Assembly (NCBI GenBank): GCA_963760225.1
Contig: CAVXCD010000003.1
Coordinates: forward strand, 806,001 to 870,000
Direction of reading: 5' to 3'
Length of the DNA: 64,000 nucleotides
From: 13-2-20CM-66-19 sp963760225
GTDB lineage: Bacteria > Pseudomonadota > Gammaproteobacteria > Steroidobacterales > Steroidobacteraceae
The translations under genes and the position numbers were made by a program. Below are positions 8,928 to 16,753 of this stretch, one piece after another (position 1 is the stretch's first letter; every line of letters starts with the position of its first letter). Under the pieces are notes generated by a model. The model searched no databases. It was not told the DNA's origin and saw only the letters and a list, made by a program, of their open reading frames with translations.

Positions 8928-9257
8928 CTATTCCTCGGGGTACGCGGTTACAAATCGAGGTACCGTCTCACCAGTCAGTATAATCCAGACGCTTACAATT
9001 CTTGCGGTGCGTCCATTCGGACCAGAAAGGGCACCTCGGACGATGAATTTTTGACCATATTCCGTGATGCCAAAAGACTGTGCCTCGTTGGACAGGACCG
9101 CCAGCAGATCCCGTTCGAGCACATACCACTGCTCTCGCGTGTAGCCAAGCGATCGGAAGAGCGCGGACTTGTGGCGTCCGATCTGATGCACTGAAGACAG
9201 CAGGTAGTCGCGGAGCTTGTCTGCAGAAACGATTGCGGCCACCGGATCCAGCAGCAT
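8928..9257 (-). CDS. DUF6883 domain protein
   Basis: The protein of 109 residues carries the DUF6883 signature near its start (ADKLRDYLLSSVHQIGRHKSALFRSLGYT), followed by an alpha/beta segment ending in a beta hairpin (GRTARIVSVWIILTGETVPRFVTAYP). Related domains occur at the C-termini of polymorphic toxins, so a nuclease-like or toxin role is possible but not shown. I used the ATG at 9257; a TTG at 9266 would add three residues. It is transcribed together with the DUF4926 gene and away from the conjugation operon. Confidence 0.72.
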   Translation of the reverse strand: MLLDPVAAIVSADKLRDYLLSSVHQIGRHKSALFRSLGYTREQWYVLERDLLAVLSNEAQSFGITEYGQKFIVRGALSGPNGRTARIVSVWIILTGETVPRFVTAYPEE

Positions 9258-9315
9258 GACGAGCAAATCGCTGCGACAGCGCTATTCGTAGCCTGGGAGG
9301 GCTGGGCGCACCACC

Positions 9316-9552
9316 TTACCCGTCACTGTACTGCAAAGCATCGCGCTCCAGCTCTCTGACAAAATCGCGTACCTCTTCGCGCGAGCAGACCTTGCCGTCG
9401 AGCAACGCCTGCAGCAGCGTTTCCAGGTGAACCCGCAGCGCCACGGCAAGCACCGTAGGCGGATACCGCTGCAATTTCGCCATCAGGTCATTGAGTTCGT
9501 CGAGGCACTCCTCGACGGCGCCGTCATTGCGCGCTGCTTCGGCAAACGTCAT
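9316..9552 (-). CDS. Small hypothetical protein
   Basis: The ATG at 9552 gives 78 residues, predicted mainly helical and acidic (two Glu/Asp-rich helices around VEECLDELNDLMAKLQ and SREEVRDFVRELERDALQY). The frame stays open to 9669 upstream, but that part looks non-coding in composition. I recognise no family. It lies between the DUF6883 gene and ssb, pointing away from the virB operon, and could be a small regulator or accessory protein of the element. Confidence 0.5.
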   Translation of the reverse strand: MTFAEAARNDGAVEECLDELNDLMAKLQRYPPTVLAVALRVHLETLLQALLDGKVCSREEVRDFVRELERDALQYSDG

Positions 9553-9725
9553 GCGCAGACTCCTCGGCAGGTACGAGCGCAACCATACACCAGTTACTTC
9601 GCGCGCGTGGAACGCGGCTGATCGACACGCGACGTTTCTGCACAAACAGGCGGCGAATGGAGATTCCAATCATCTGCCGCGTGCATAGACTGGTGCCCGA
9701 TCCGCGTAACCAACACATCACTTCG

Positions 9726-9730
9726 AGGAG
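9726..9730 (+). promoter_or_regulatory. Ribosome binding site deciding the ssb start
   Basis: AGGAG lies eight bases before the ATG at 9739 but only two bases before the ATG at 9733, so the second ATG is the likelier start. It also gives the N-terminus MNSFTLTAVG usual for SSB proteins. Confidence 0.6.
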
Positions 9731-9738
9731 CGATGCAG

Positions 9739-10140
9739 ATGAACAGTTTCACGCTGACCGCGGTGGGCAACCTTGCGCGCAACCCCGAACTAGTCGCGAA
9801 GAACCAGACGAGCTACGCAAAGCTCTGTTTGGTGGGCAACGATTATGCCGGCAAGGACGAGGAGGGTGCGGCACGCGAGGTGGTCACAACCCTGTGGTTC
9901 GTCGCCTTCGGAGCTATCGGCGAGGCACTGGCACGCAACGCGCGCAAGGGAGATCAGCTCTTCATAGAAGCGCGTGTGCGTTCAAACAACTGGATCGACA
10001 AGCAGGGCGAGAAGCAGTACGACCACTCCTTCATCGTCGAGGGTTTTCGCTTCGGCGCACCAGGCAAGGTCAAGCGCGAAGAGCGCGACGCACGCCGCGA
10101 AGAGGAGGCCGCACGCGTGAGCGCCACCGCTGGCGCCTAG
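9739..10140 (+). CDS. ssb: Single-stranded DNA-binding protein, first gene of the conjugation operon
   Basis: The 133-residue protein has the OB fold of SSB: MNSFTLTAVGNLARNPEL at the N-terminus, a central strand set with LWFVAFG, and ARKGDQLFIEARVRSNNW with the DNA-stacking aromatics. The C-terminus is a short charged Arg/Glu-rich tail without the usual acidic DDIPF tip, as in several mobile-element SSBs. It protects single-stranded DNA during transfer. It is followed after 13 bases by virB2 and is probably co-transcribed with it. Confidence 0.87.
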   Translation: MNSFTLTAVGNLARNPELVAKNQTSYAKLCLVGNDYAGKDEEGAAREVVTTLWFVAFGAIGEALARNARKGDQLFIEARVRSNNWIDKQGEKQYDHSFIVEGFRFGAPGKVKREERDARREEEAARVSATAGA

Positions 10141-10153
10141 GAGGGAGTTCGCA

Positions 10154-10459
10154 ATGCAAGCACGTTACTTGCGATACCCGTCGCGGCCGTTGGCACTCGC
10201 CGCGCTCACGTGGGGGACTCCGATCCTCGTGCTGGCGCAGGCACAGGGCTCGCCGTTCATGACCGGCGCCACCGCGTTGCAGACGAACATCCTCGCCTGG
10301 TTGACCCCGATCGCCATAATTTTGGTAATGGTTCTCGGAGCCATGGCGATGGCAAACCGAATGTCATGGGGTTGGTGTCTGGGGGCAATTTTTGGGATAG
10401 CTATAGCGTTCGGCGCACCCCAGATTGTTGCGTGGGTGCGCGGTATGTTTGGCGTGTGA
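10154..10459 (+). CDS. virB2: VirB2/TrbC-type conjugative pilin
   Basis: This 101-residue protein has a long signal region (to about residue 33, ending near LAQAQG) and two hydrophobic helices at about 50-70 (ILAWLTPIAIILVMVLGAMAM) and 75-95, the standard layout of VirB2 major pilins. The mature pilin would be inserted in the inner membrane and polymerised into the T4SS pilus. The ATG follows AGGAGGGAG directly after the ssb stop. Unlike TraA of F-type systems it is short and has no obvious cyclisation signal. VirB3 follows after six bases. Confidence 0.85.
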   Translation: MQARYLRYPSRPLALAALTWGTPILVLAQAQGSPFMTGATALQTNILAWLTPIAIILVMVLGAMAMANRMSWGWCLGAIFGIAIAFGAPQIVAWVRGMFGV

Positions 10460-10465
10460 GGACGC

Positions 10466-10858
10466 ATGAGCACACGTAATGGCGGGTTGACCGCCGATCC
10501 GCTGTTTGTCGGCGCGACGCGGCCGCCGATGCGGTGGGGCGTCACGTATGCGGCGTTGCTGTTCAACATGGTGTTCACCCTGGAAACGTTTCTCGTGACC
10601 AAAAATCTGCTGACGCTCGTCGTATGCGCGCCGATTCACGGTGTCTGTGCGCTGTTATGCGCACGCGACGCGCGCTTCTTTGACCTGGTATTGCTCTGGG
10701 GACGTACACGCCTGCCGGCGGTGCTCGGTACGCTGCGGTTCTGGCGGGCCAGCAGCTATAGTCCGCTGCTGCTCGATCTGCCCAACTACCGCGGTCGGCG
10801 CAAACCGCCCGCGGTGGTGGTCGCGTCCCCTGTACGGCAGGACGCAACGCCGTGCTGA
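10466..10858 (+). CDS. virB3: VirB3-type inner-membrane T4SS protein
   Basis: The 130-residue protein has the VirB3 pattern: a short polar start with ADPLFVGATRPPM, then two hydrophobic helices at about 25-65. The C-terminal third is basic and Pro-rich, somewhat longer than classical VirB3. VirB3 works with the VirB4 ATPase in the inner membrane in pilus assembly. Its stop overlaps the GTG start of virB4 by seven bases, in keeping with that partnership. Confidence 0.85.
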   Translation: MSTRNGGLTADPLFVGATRPPMRWGVTYAALLFNMVFTLETFLVTKNLLTLVVCAPIHGVCALLCARDARFFDLVLLWGRTRLPAVLGTLRFWRASSYSPLLLDLPNYRGRRKPPAVVVASPVRQDATPC

Positions 10859-13305
10859 GCAGCAAACGTCTCGTGGCACTCCATCGCGAACGCCTCGCTG
10901 CGGAACACATCCCGTACACGGCGCATGTCGCCGACAAGGTTGTGAAGACGGCGTTCGGCGACTATCTGCTGGCGTTTCGGCTTGCAGGGGCCAGTTTCGA
11001 GAGCGCGGACGACGAGCAGCTGAACGCCTGGCACGAGCGCCTCAATGTACTGTGGCGGAACCTGGCCAGCCCGAACGTCGCCTTGTGGACCCATTTGATA
11101 CGGCGGCCCGTGCGCGCGGTGGTTCGTGGCGGCACCGGCAGCGAATTTGCCGACATCCTGACGGCGAAATACCGCCAGCGCCTTGCCGGCGAGACGCTGA
11201 TGCTCAATGAGCTCTACCTCGCGGTGTGTTACAGGCCCGCCGCGGGTCTGGCAGCAGGTTTGTTTTCCAGGATGCTTGCGCATACCAAGGCTGCACCGGC
11301 GGAAGTCGAGCTGGCTGACGCGTTGGACAGCTGCGCGAAGCTCGGTCAGACCGTGCACGCCGCTCTGACCCGGTATGAGCCGGAGGCGCTGGGCACATAT
11401 GCCTGTGGCGGAACCTGGTGTTCATCACTTCTCGAGTACCTCGCACTGTTGGTGAATGGGGAGTGGCGGCGCGTGCCGCTGCCAGTTGGCCCTGTGAACG
11501 GCGCGCTGGCGACTACTCGGGTTCTGTTCGGTACGGAAGCCATCGAATACCGCATGCCCGCGGCGACGCAGGTCGCCGCAATGCTGGGCATCAAGGAGTA
11601 CCCGACCCCGAGCGCTGTGGGTATGTACAACCGCCTGTTGTCGGCCCCATTTCCTCTGCTGCTCACGCAATCGTTTGCGTTTCTGTCGCGCGCCGCAGGT
11701 CAGGGCTTGCTGCAGCGACAGCACTTCCGACTGATGAATGCCGGGGATTTCGCGGTCTCGCAGGCTGCACAGCTGAAGGACGCGCTCGACGGCCTGAGCA
11801 GCAATGATTTCGCAATGGGTGATCACCATCTTTCGTTGCAGGTCCTCGCGAATCTTGATGGCGAGCACGGGCCGGAAGCTGATAGCTGGCGGCTGAAAGT
11901 GCTCAACGACCACGTGGCACTGGCGCGCAATCTCCTGGGTGACACCGGGATGACCGTGGCACGCGAGGACCTCGCGATAGAGGCGGCGTTCTGGGCGCAG
12001 CTGCCAGGCAATTTTGCGCTTCGACCGCGCAAGGCCCCCATCACCTCGCGCAACTTCGCGGCCATGGCGCCGTTTCACAACTATCCGGTCGGCCGTGAAA
12101 TGGGCAATCACTGGGGCGAGGCGCTCGCGCTGTTGTGCACCAGCGCGCGCTCGCCGTACTACTTCTCGCTGCACGCGAGCGATCCTGGGGATCCCGATGG
12201 CGGCAGTCGCAAGGACACCGGGCACACCTTCATCTGCGGACCCACCGGTTCCGGTAAGACCGTTTTCATCGGCTTTCTCGTGTCCGCCCTGCAACGCCAC
12301 GGGGCAACGCAGGTGATCTTCGACAAGGATCACGGTCTGGAAATCCTGGTGCGCGCGCTCGGGGGCGAGTACTTCGAGCTCCGGCACGGCGCACCCACGG
12401 GATTCAACCCGCTCCAGCTGCCAGAGCAGGCGGTGCACCTTGAATTTCAGAAATCCTGGCTACGGATGCTGGTGAGGCCTCCGGGCAGCCGATCGCCGTC
12501 CGCTCGTGAGAGCGCAGATCTCGATCATGCTCTGCGGGGCACGCTGGCACTCGAGGTCGGGGCGCGACGCTTATCGCGACTTCTGGAGTTTCTAGACCCG
12601 ACAGACCCAGAAGGAATGCACGCGCGGCTCGCGCGCTGGTGCGACTCCGCGCAGGGGGACTATGCCTGGGCATTCGACAATCCCGTGGATTCCGTTGCGA
12701 CGAGACTCGGTGGCTACCGTCTCATCGGCTTCGACGTGACGGAGTTTCTCGAGCAGCCGCTGACGCGTGCACCACTCACCTTCTATATGTTTCATTTGGT
12801 ACGTCGGCTGCTCGACGGTCGTCGACTCGTCTGCTGGATGGACGAATTCTGGCGCCTGTTGGACGATCCGGCGTTCGAGAGTTTTGCCAAGGAGGGTCCT
12901 AAAACCTGGCGCAAGCTCAACGGTGTCATGTGCCTCGCGACGCAGAGCGCCAGCGACGTTCTGCAGAGCTCCATCAGCCGCACCATCATCGAGCAGACGC
13001 CGACCAAGGTGTTCTTTCCAAATGTCGACGCCAGCGCCGAGGAGTACACCCAAGGATTTGGTCTGAGCGAGCGGGAGTTCAAGCTGATCAAGGAACAGCT
13101 CGAACCCGGCTCGCGCACCTTTCTCGTCAAACAGGGACACCACAGCGTCGTCTGCCGTCTGGATCTCAAGGGCTGCGAGGCTGAACTCGCAGTGATCTCA
13201 GGCCGTGCACGTCACGTCGAGCGCATGCGGCGAATGATCGTAGCGCATGGGCCCGAGCCGCTGCATTGGTTACCGGCATTTCTCGCGGAATGCACCCAGG
13301 AGTGA
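10852..13305 (+). CDS. virB4: VirB4 family T4SS ATPase
   Basis: At 817 residues this is a full-length VirB4/CagE ATPase. The N-terminal domain (about 1-430) carries the CagE/TrbE/VirB region. The C-terminal RecA-like domain has Walker A GPTGSGKT at about 463-470 and Walker B LVCWMDEFW at about 658-666. Other family marks are the KDHG stretch after the first strand and ATQSASDVLQSS in the switch region. It powers pilus biogenesis and substrate transfer at the inner membrane. The GTG start overlaps virB3. Confidence 0.95.
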   Translation: MLSSKRLVALHRERLAAEHIPYTAHVADKVVKTAFGDYLLAFRLAGASFESADDEQLNAWHERLNVLWRNLASPNVALWTHLIRRPVRAVVRGGTGSEFADILTAKYRQRLAGETLMLNELYLAVCYRPAAGLAAGLFSRMLAHTKAAPAEVELADALDSCAKLGQTVHAALTRYEPEALGTYACGGTWCSSLLEYLALLVNGEWRRVPLPVGPVNGALATTRVLFGTEAIEYRMPAATQVAAMLGIKEYPTPSAVGMYNRLLSAPFPLLLTQSFAFLSRAAGQGLLQRQHFRLMNAGDFAVSQAAQLKDALDGLSSNDFAMGDHHLSLQVLANLDGEHGPEADSWRLKVLNDHVALARNLLGDTGMTVAREDLAIEAAFWAQLPGNFALRPRKAPITSRNFAAMAPFHNYPVGREMGNHWGEALALLCTSARSPYYFSLHASDPGDPDGGSRKDTGHTFICGPTGSGKTVFIGFLVSALQRHGATQVIFDKDHGLEILVRALGGEYFELRHGAPTGFNPLQLPEQAVHLEFQKSWLRMLVRPPGSRSPSARESADLDHALRGTLALEVGARRLSRLLEFLDPTDPEGMHARLARWCDSAQGDYAWAFDNPVDSVATRLGGYRLIGFDVTEFLEQPLTRAPLTFYMFHLVRRLLDGRRLVCWMDEFWRLLDDPAFESFAKEGPKTWRKLNGVMCLATQSASDVLQSSISRTIIEQTPTKVFFPNVDASAEEYTQGFGLSEREFKLIKEQLEPGSRTFLVKQGHHSVVCRLDLKGCEAELAVISGRARHVERMRRMIVAHGPEPLHWLPAFLAECTQE

Positions 13306-13342
13306 TTTCTAGTACCAAGCTTATCTGAACCGGGAGGTTTCT

Positions 13343-14050
13343 ATGTCAAGCCAAAAGATGCGCAACATCGTCGCCGTTACGCTATTGCTTGCCAGTGCAC
13401 CGGCCGCACATGCGCAGTTCGCGGTCATCGATGTGGCATCGCTGACGCAATTGATCTCCCAGATGCAGACACTCGAGCAGCAGCTGGCCACAGCGCGCAA
13501 TCAGCTCGCACAGGCGCAATCCGAGTACCAGTCAATTACCGGAGCCCGCGGCATGCAACAACTTCTGGCCGGGACGCCGCGCAACTACCTGCCACCCAAT
13601 TGGGCGACGCTCCAGAGCGTCCTGCACGGTGGCGGCGGATACCCTGCGCTCACAGGGGACGTGCAAGGCGCGCTCAGGACGACAGCGGTGCTTTCTGCCG
13701 CACAGCTCGCCGCACTGCCGCCCGCGGCCGGTAACCAGCTGCAGGCAGGGCGGCAGTCCGTCGCATTGCTGCAGAGTGTCTCGCACGAGGCACTTAGCAA
13801 CTCCAGCGGCCGCTTTGCGGCTATGCAGCAGCTGATCGATGCCATTGGTCGTGCCGATGACCAGAAGTCCATCCTGGAGCTGCAGGCGCGCATCGCTGCC
13901 GAGCAAGGAATGCTGCAGAACGAGAACACCAAGCTGCAGGTTCTGTACCGCGGACTGCAGGCTCAGCAATGGGCGAACTCACAGATTGCGCGGGAGCTGA
14001 CCGTAGCGGGTCACGGCCAGTTCGACGGCCGATTTCAGCCGCATCCGTGA
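13343..14050 (+). CDS. virB5: VirB5/TrbJ-type minor pilin
   Basis: The 235-residue protein has a clear Sec signal peptide (to about residue 25, ending AAHAQ) and then a long helical part with many Gln residues (MQTLEQQLATARNQLAQAQ), typical of VirB5/TrbJ pilus-tip adhesins. The ATG follows GGGAGG at good spacing. The protein is periplasmic or pilus-associated. It lies between virB4 and virB6 as in many P-type systems. Confidence 0.87.
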   Translation: MSSQKMRNIVAVTLLLASAPAAHAQFAVIDVASLTQLISQMQTLEQQLATARNQLAQAQSEYQSITGARGMQQLLAGTPRNYLPPNWATLQSVLHGGGGYPALTGDVQGALRTTAVLSAAQLAALPPAAGNQLQAGRQSVALLQSVSHEALSNSSGRFAAMQQLIDAIGRADDQKSILELQARIAAEQGMLQNENTKLQVLYRGLQAQQWANSQIARELTVAGHGQFDGRFQPHP

Positions 14051-14065
14051 GCTCGAGGAGCGAGC

Positions 14066-15028
14066 GTGGGGTTTTTTGAGACATTCTGGACGTGGCTGAA
14101 CGCGCAGCTCGTCAGTTACATCGGAACAAATACTGCCCTCGTTGCGCAGGCCCTCGAGCCGGCAATCGTCACCGTGGCCACCGTTTATGTGATGGCGTGG
14201 GGGTATCTGCAACTGACTGGTCGTATCGACGACCCGTTCCTCACCGGCCTGAAACGGTTGATCACACTTGCAATCGTTCTGGGCGCAGCCCTGCATCTGT
14301 GGCTCTACAACTCGCTGCTGGTCGACACGTTCTATCAGGCGCCGGCAGAGCTGGCAGCGGCAGTGGTGGGTGCACAGGACCCGGTTGCGGCCATTGACCA
14401 GATCTGGGCACGCGGCGGTGCGGTGGCCGATTATCTCTGGAACAACGGCGGCGTCTTCAATGGGGACTTCGGCTACTACGTGGCGGGTGCCGTGGTATGG
14501 GCGCTCATGGGACTGCTGTGCGTATACACCATGTTCCTGATCTCGCTGTCCGGCATCGCACTCGCGGTGCTGCTGGCTCTCGGTCCATTGTTCATCGCGT
14601 TGCTGCTGTTCGACGGAACGCGGCGGTTCTTCGCCGCATGGCTGGCGCAGCTCGCGAACTATGCCCTCGTCACCATCCTGACCGTACTGGTAGCCGCGCT
14701 ACTGCTGCAGGTCGTGGAGTCTTACGCGGCGCAAACTGCCGCGCGGGGCGCCGCCATCGTCACCGTGGACGCTCTGAACATGGTGCTGGTCGCGGTAGTG
14801 GTGTTCCTCGTCATGCGTCAGGTGTTGCCCATTGCCGCGGCGCTCGCTGGTGGCGTGGCTCTCAGCAGCTTCGGAGCCGTGAGTCGTGTGGTCAGCTGGG
14901 GCATGAGCCGTGGGACCGACGCTGCCATCGGCGCCGCCGCAGGCGTCGCAACTTTACGAGCTAGTGGTGGCGGGAACGTGCCGGCGCAGCGGCTTACGGT
15001 GCAGCGTGCCGCCTGGCGTACGTTCTGA
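14066..15028 (+). CDS. virB6: VirB6/TrbL-type polytopic membrane protein
   Basis: The 320-residue protein has at least five to six hydrophobic segments (around 25-50, 65-90, 140-185, 200-225, 235-265) and the central periplasmic stretch DPVAAIDQIWARGG typical of VirB6/TrbL. It forms the inner-membrane part of the DNA channel. The start is a GTG at 14066 behind GAGGAGCGAGC. It is followed by the virB7-like lipoprotein gene, the classical order. Confidence 0.88.
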   Translation: MGFFETFWTWLNAQLVSYIGTNTALVAQALEPAIVTVATVYVMAWGYLQLTGRIDDPFLTGLKRLITLAIVLGAALHLWLYNSLLVDTFYQAPAELAAAVVGAQDPVAAIDQIWARGGAVADYLWNNGGVFNGDFGYYVAGAVVWALMGLLCVYTMFLISLSGIALAVLLALGPLFIALLLFDGTRRFFAAWLAQLANYALVTILTVLVAALLLQVVESYAAQTAARGAAIVTVDALNMVLVAVVVFLVMRQVLPIAAALAGGVALSSFGAVSRVVSWGMSRGTDAAIGAAAGVATLRASGGGNVPAQRLTVQRAAWRTF

Positions 15029-15042
15029 AGGAGGGTCGGACG

Positions 15043-15201
15043 ATGAGATGCCATCTGTTGGCAGTACTATTTTGTGTCGGGGTTTGCGCCTGCGCAGCCC
15101 CGAGAACGGGCTGCAAGGGCCAGTTGCAGCCAATCAATGCGCCCGCGGCGCAGCACCAACCCATTTCGGGCAATTCCCAAGCTCCGGACGGCGGGCAATG
15201 A
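15043..15201 (+). CDS. virB7: VirB7-like small lipoprotein
   Basis: I found this short gene by reading the gap between virB6 and virB8. It starts with ATG at 15043 behind GGAGGG and encodes 52 residues: a basic start (MRCHLL), a hydrophobic helix (AVLFCVGVCAC) and a Cys-containing lipobox region (GVCACAA), then a polar Pro/Gln-rich tail. VirB7 proteins are outer-membrane lipoproteins of this size that anchor VirB9 in the core complex. Its stop overlaps the ATG of virB8 (ATGA at 15198-15201). Position, size and lipobox agree; sequence identity to a named VirB7 was not tested. Confidence 0.75.
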   Translation: MRCHLLAVLFCVGVCACAAPRTGCKGQLQPINAPAAQHQPISGNSQAPDGGQ

Positions 15202-15908
15202 AGCACGAGCCGCTGGAGGATTACCTCCGCGAGGCTGCAAGCTGGGATGCGGACCGCGCTGCCCAGGCGCAGCGCAGTGCACGCTGTGCCTGGTGGGTAG
15301 CCGGTAGCTCGGCGACATGCGTGATGACCCTCGCCGGTTGCCTCATGCTTTTGATGCCGCTGAAGCGTGTCGAGCCGTTCGTGGTGCGCGTGGACAACAG
15401 CACCGGCATCGTCGACGTGGTGCCGGTCTACGCCGGTAAGGCCGCTCTGGAGCAGACCGTCACGCGCTACTTCCTGGCTCACTACGTCAGCGTGTGCGAG
15501 CGCTTCAACTTTGCGACTGCGGAGAGCGATTACGAGGAGTGCGGCGCGTTCCACGCTGCGCAACGCAACCAGGCTTGGTACGCCTTATGGAACCCCAACA
15601 ATCCTAACTCGCCACTCAACCTTCACAAGGATGGCAGCACGGTGCGTGTGCAGGTGGAGGCGGTGAGCTTCTTCACGCGCGCCAGCAGTGTTACCGATCT
15701 GGCGCAGGTGCGTTATCTGAAAGCCGAACGTCAGGGCAGCGGCGCAGACGAGCGCATCACGCACTGGATTGCGACCATCGAATACGCATACACGGCCCCT
15801 TCGATGGATCCGCGGGTGCGCCGTTGGAATCCTCTTGGATTCAAGATCGTGGAGTTTACCGCGGAGGCTGAGGTACTGCCTCAGTCGGCACCCGCGAAAT
15901 CAGGATAG
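15198..15908 (+). CDS. virB8: VirB8 T4SS inner-membrane protein
   Basis: The 236-residue bitopic protein has a cytoplasmic N-terminus of about 35 residues, one membrane helix at about 36-58, and a periplasmic NTF2-like domain. Family signatures include PFVVRVDNSTGIVDVVPVY, the SESDYEE-like AESDYEECGAF segment and the YxYTAPSMDPRVRRWNPLGF motif close to the C-terminus. The ATG at 15198 overlaps the virB7 stop and begins MKHEPLEDY; the frame is open further upstream but inside virB6/virB7. VirB8 nucleates the inner-membrane complex with VirB10. Confidence 0.93.
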   Translation: MKHEPLEDYLREAASWDADRAAQAQRSARCAWWVAGSSATCVMTLAGCLMLLMPLKRVEPFVVRVDNSTGIVDVVPVYAGKAALEQTVTRYFLAHYVSVCERFNFATAESDYEECGAFHAAQRNQAWYALWNPNNPNSPLNLHKDGSTVRVQVEAVSFFTRASSVTDLAQVRYLKAERQGSGADERITHWIATIEYAYTAPSMDPRVRRWNPLGFKIVEFTAEAEVLPQSAPAKSG

Positions 15909-15916
15909 GAGCAGCG

Positions 15917-16753
15917 GTGCGCGTAACGCGGACACTGTCGATGAATAAGGCAGGCTTCGGGATCTCGCTGTTTGCCCTTGCTCTCGCCGCACTGTTCATC
16001 GCCGAGACGGCAGCGGGTGAGAGCCCGGCTGCAACGGCACCGGCGGATGCCCGCATCCGCGCGCTCGTATATGCGCCGGACGCGGTGTACCGCCTCAAAG
16101 GCTATGTGGGCTACCAGATCGACCTCGAGTTCGAGCCCGGTGAGACGTTCGTGGGTTTGGGTACCGGCGACCTGGACAGCATCACCTTCGCTGCGCAGGA
16201 CAATCATCTGTTCGTGAAGCCCAAGGCCGGTGGTCTTGCCACCAACATCACCGTTCTCACCACGCGCCGCGCCTACCACTTCGACTATGCGGCCACCGAA
16301 CGCAGGCCAGCCCCGGAGTTTGGCGACGTTATCTATGTGCTGCGATTTACATATCCTCAGCAGTCGAGCCCCTCGCCAGCGCAGGTCGTGGAGCGCAGCC
16401 TCGCGCATGCCGGCACGGCGCGCTGGCACAACCTCAATTATGCCTATCGCGGCAGCCCACAGCTCAAGCCCGCCGCGGCCTGGGACGACGGCGTACAGAC
16501 GCGATTGCGCTTCGCTCCGCAGCAAGAGCTACCGGCGATCTTCATCACCAACGACGACGGCACGGAGTCGCTGGTCAATTTCAGCATTGAAGAGGGTGAA
16601 GTGATCCTGCAGCGCGTTGCACGGCAGTTCGCGCTGCGGCGCGGACGGCTCGAGGGATGCGTCGTGAACCAAGGGTTCACGGGCAGTGGGGAGCGACTGG
16701 AGTCTGGGACTGTCGCGCCGGCCGTCCGGCGCGTTACCAAGGTGCCGCCATGA
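15917..16753 (+). CDS. virB9: VirB9 T4SS outer-membrane core protein
   Basis: The 278-residue protein starts with a signal peptide (about 1-35) and has the VirB9/CagX domain: DARIRALVYAPDAVYRLKGY, GTGDLDSITFA, and LFVKPKAGGLATNITVLTTR, then a C-terminal beta-sandwich that interacts with VirB7 and VirB10. The GTG at 15917 sits behind AGGAGC; an ATG at 15941 is the alternative. Its stop overlaps the virB10 start by four bases. Confidence 0.92.
   Translation: MRVTRTLSMNKAGFGISLFALALAALFIAETAAGESPAATAPADARIRALVYAPDAVYRLKGYVGYQIDLEFEPGETFVGLGTGDLDSITFAAQDNHLFVKPKAGGLATNITVLTTRRAYHFDYAATERRPAPEFGDVIYVLRFTYPQQSSPSPAQVVERSLAHAGTARWHNLNYAYRGSPQLKPAAAWDDGVQTRLRFAPQQELPAIFITNDDGTESLVNFSIEEGEVILQRVARQFALRRGRLEGCVVNQGFTGSGERLESGTVAPAVRRVTKVPP

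Noticed and set aside
8625..9194. 189-codon forward frame behind the DUF6600 gene
   Set aside because: It overlaps the DUF4926 and DUF6883 genes on the other strand and has no family features.
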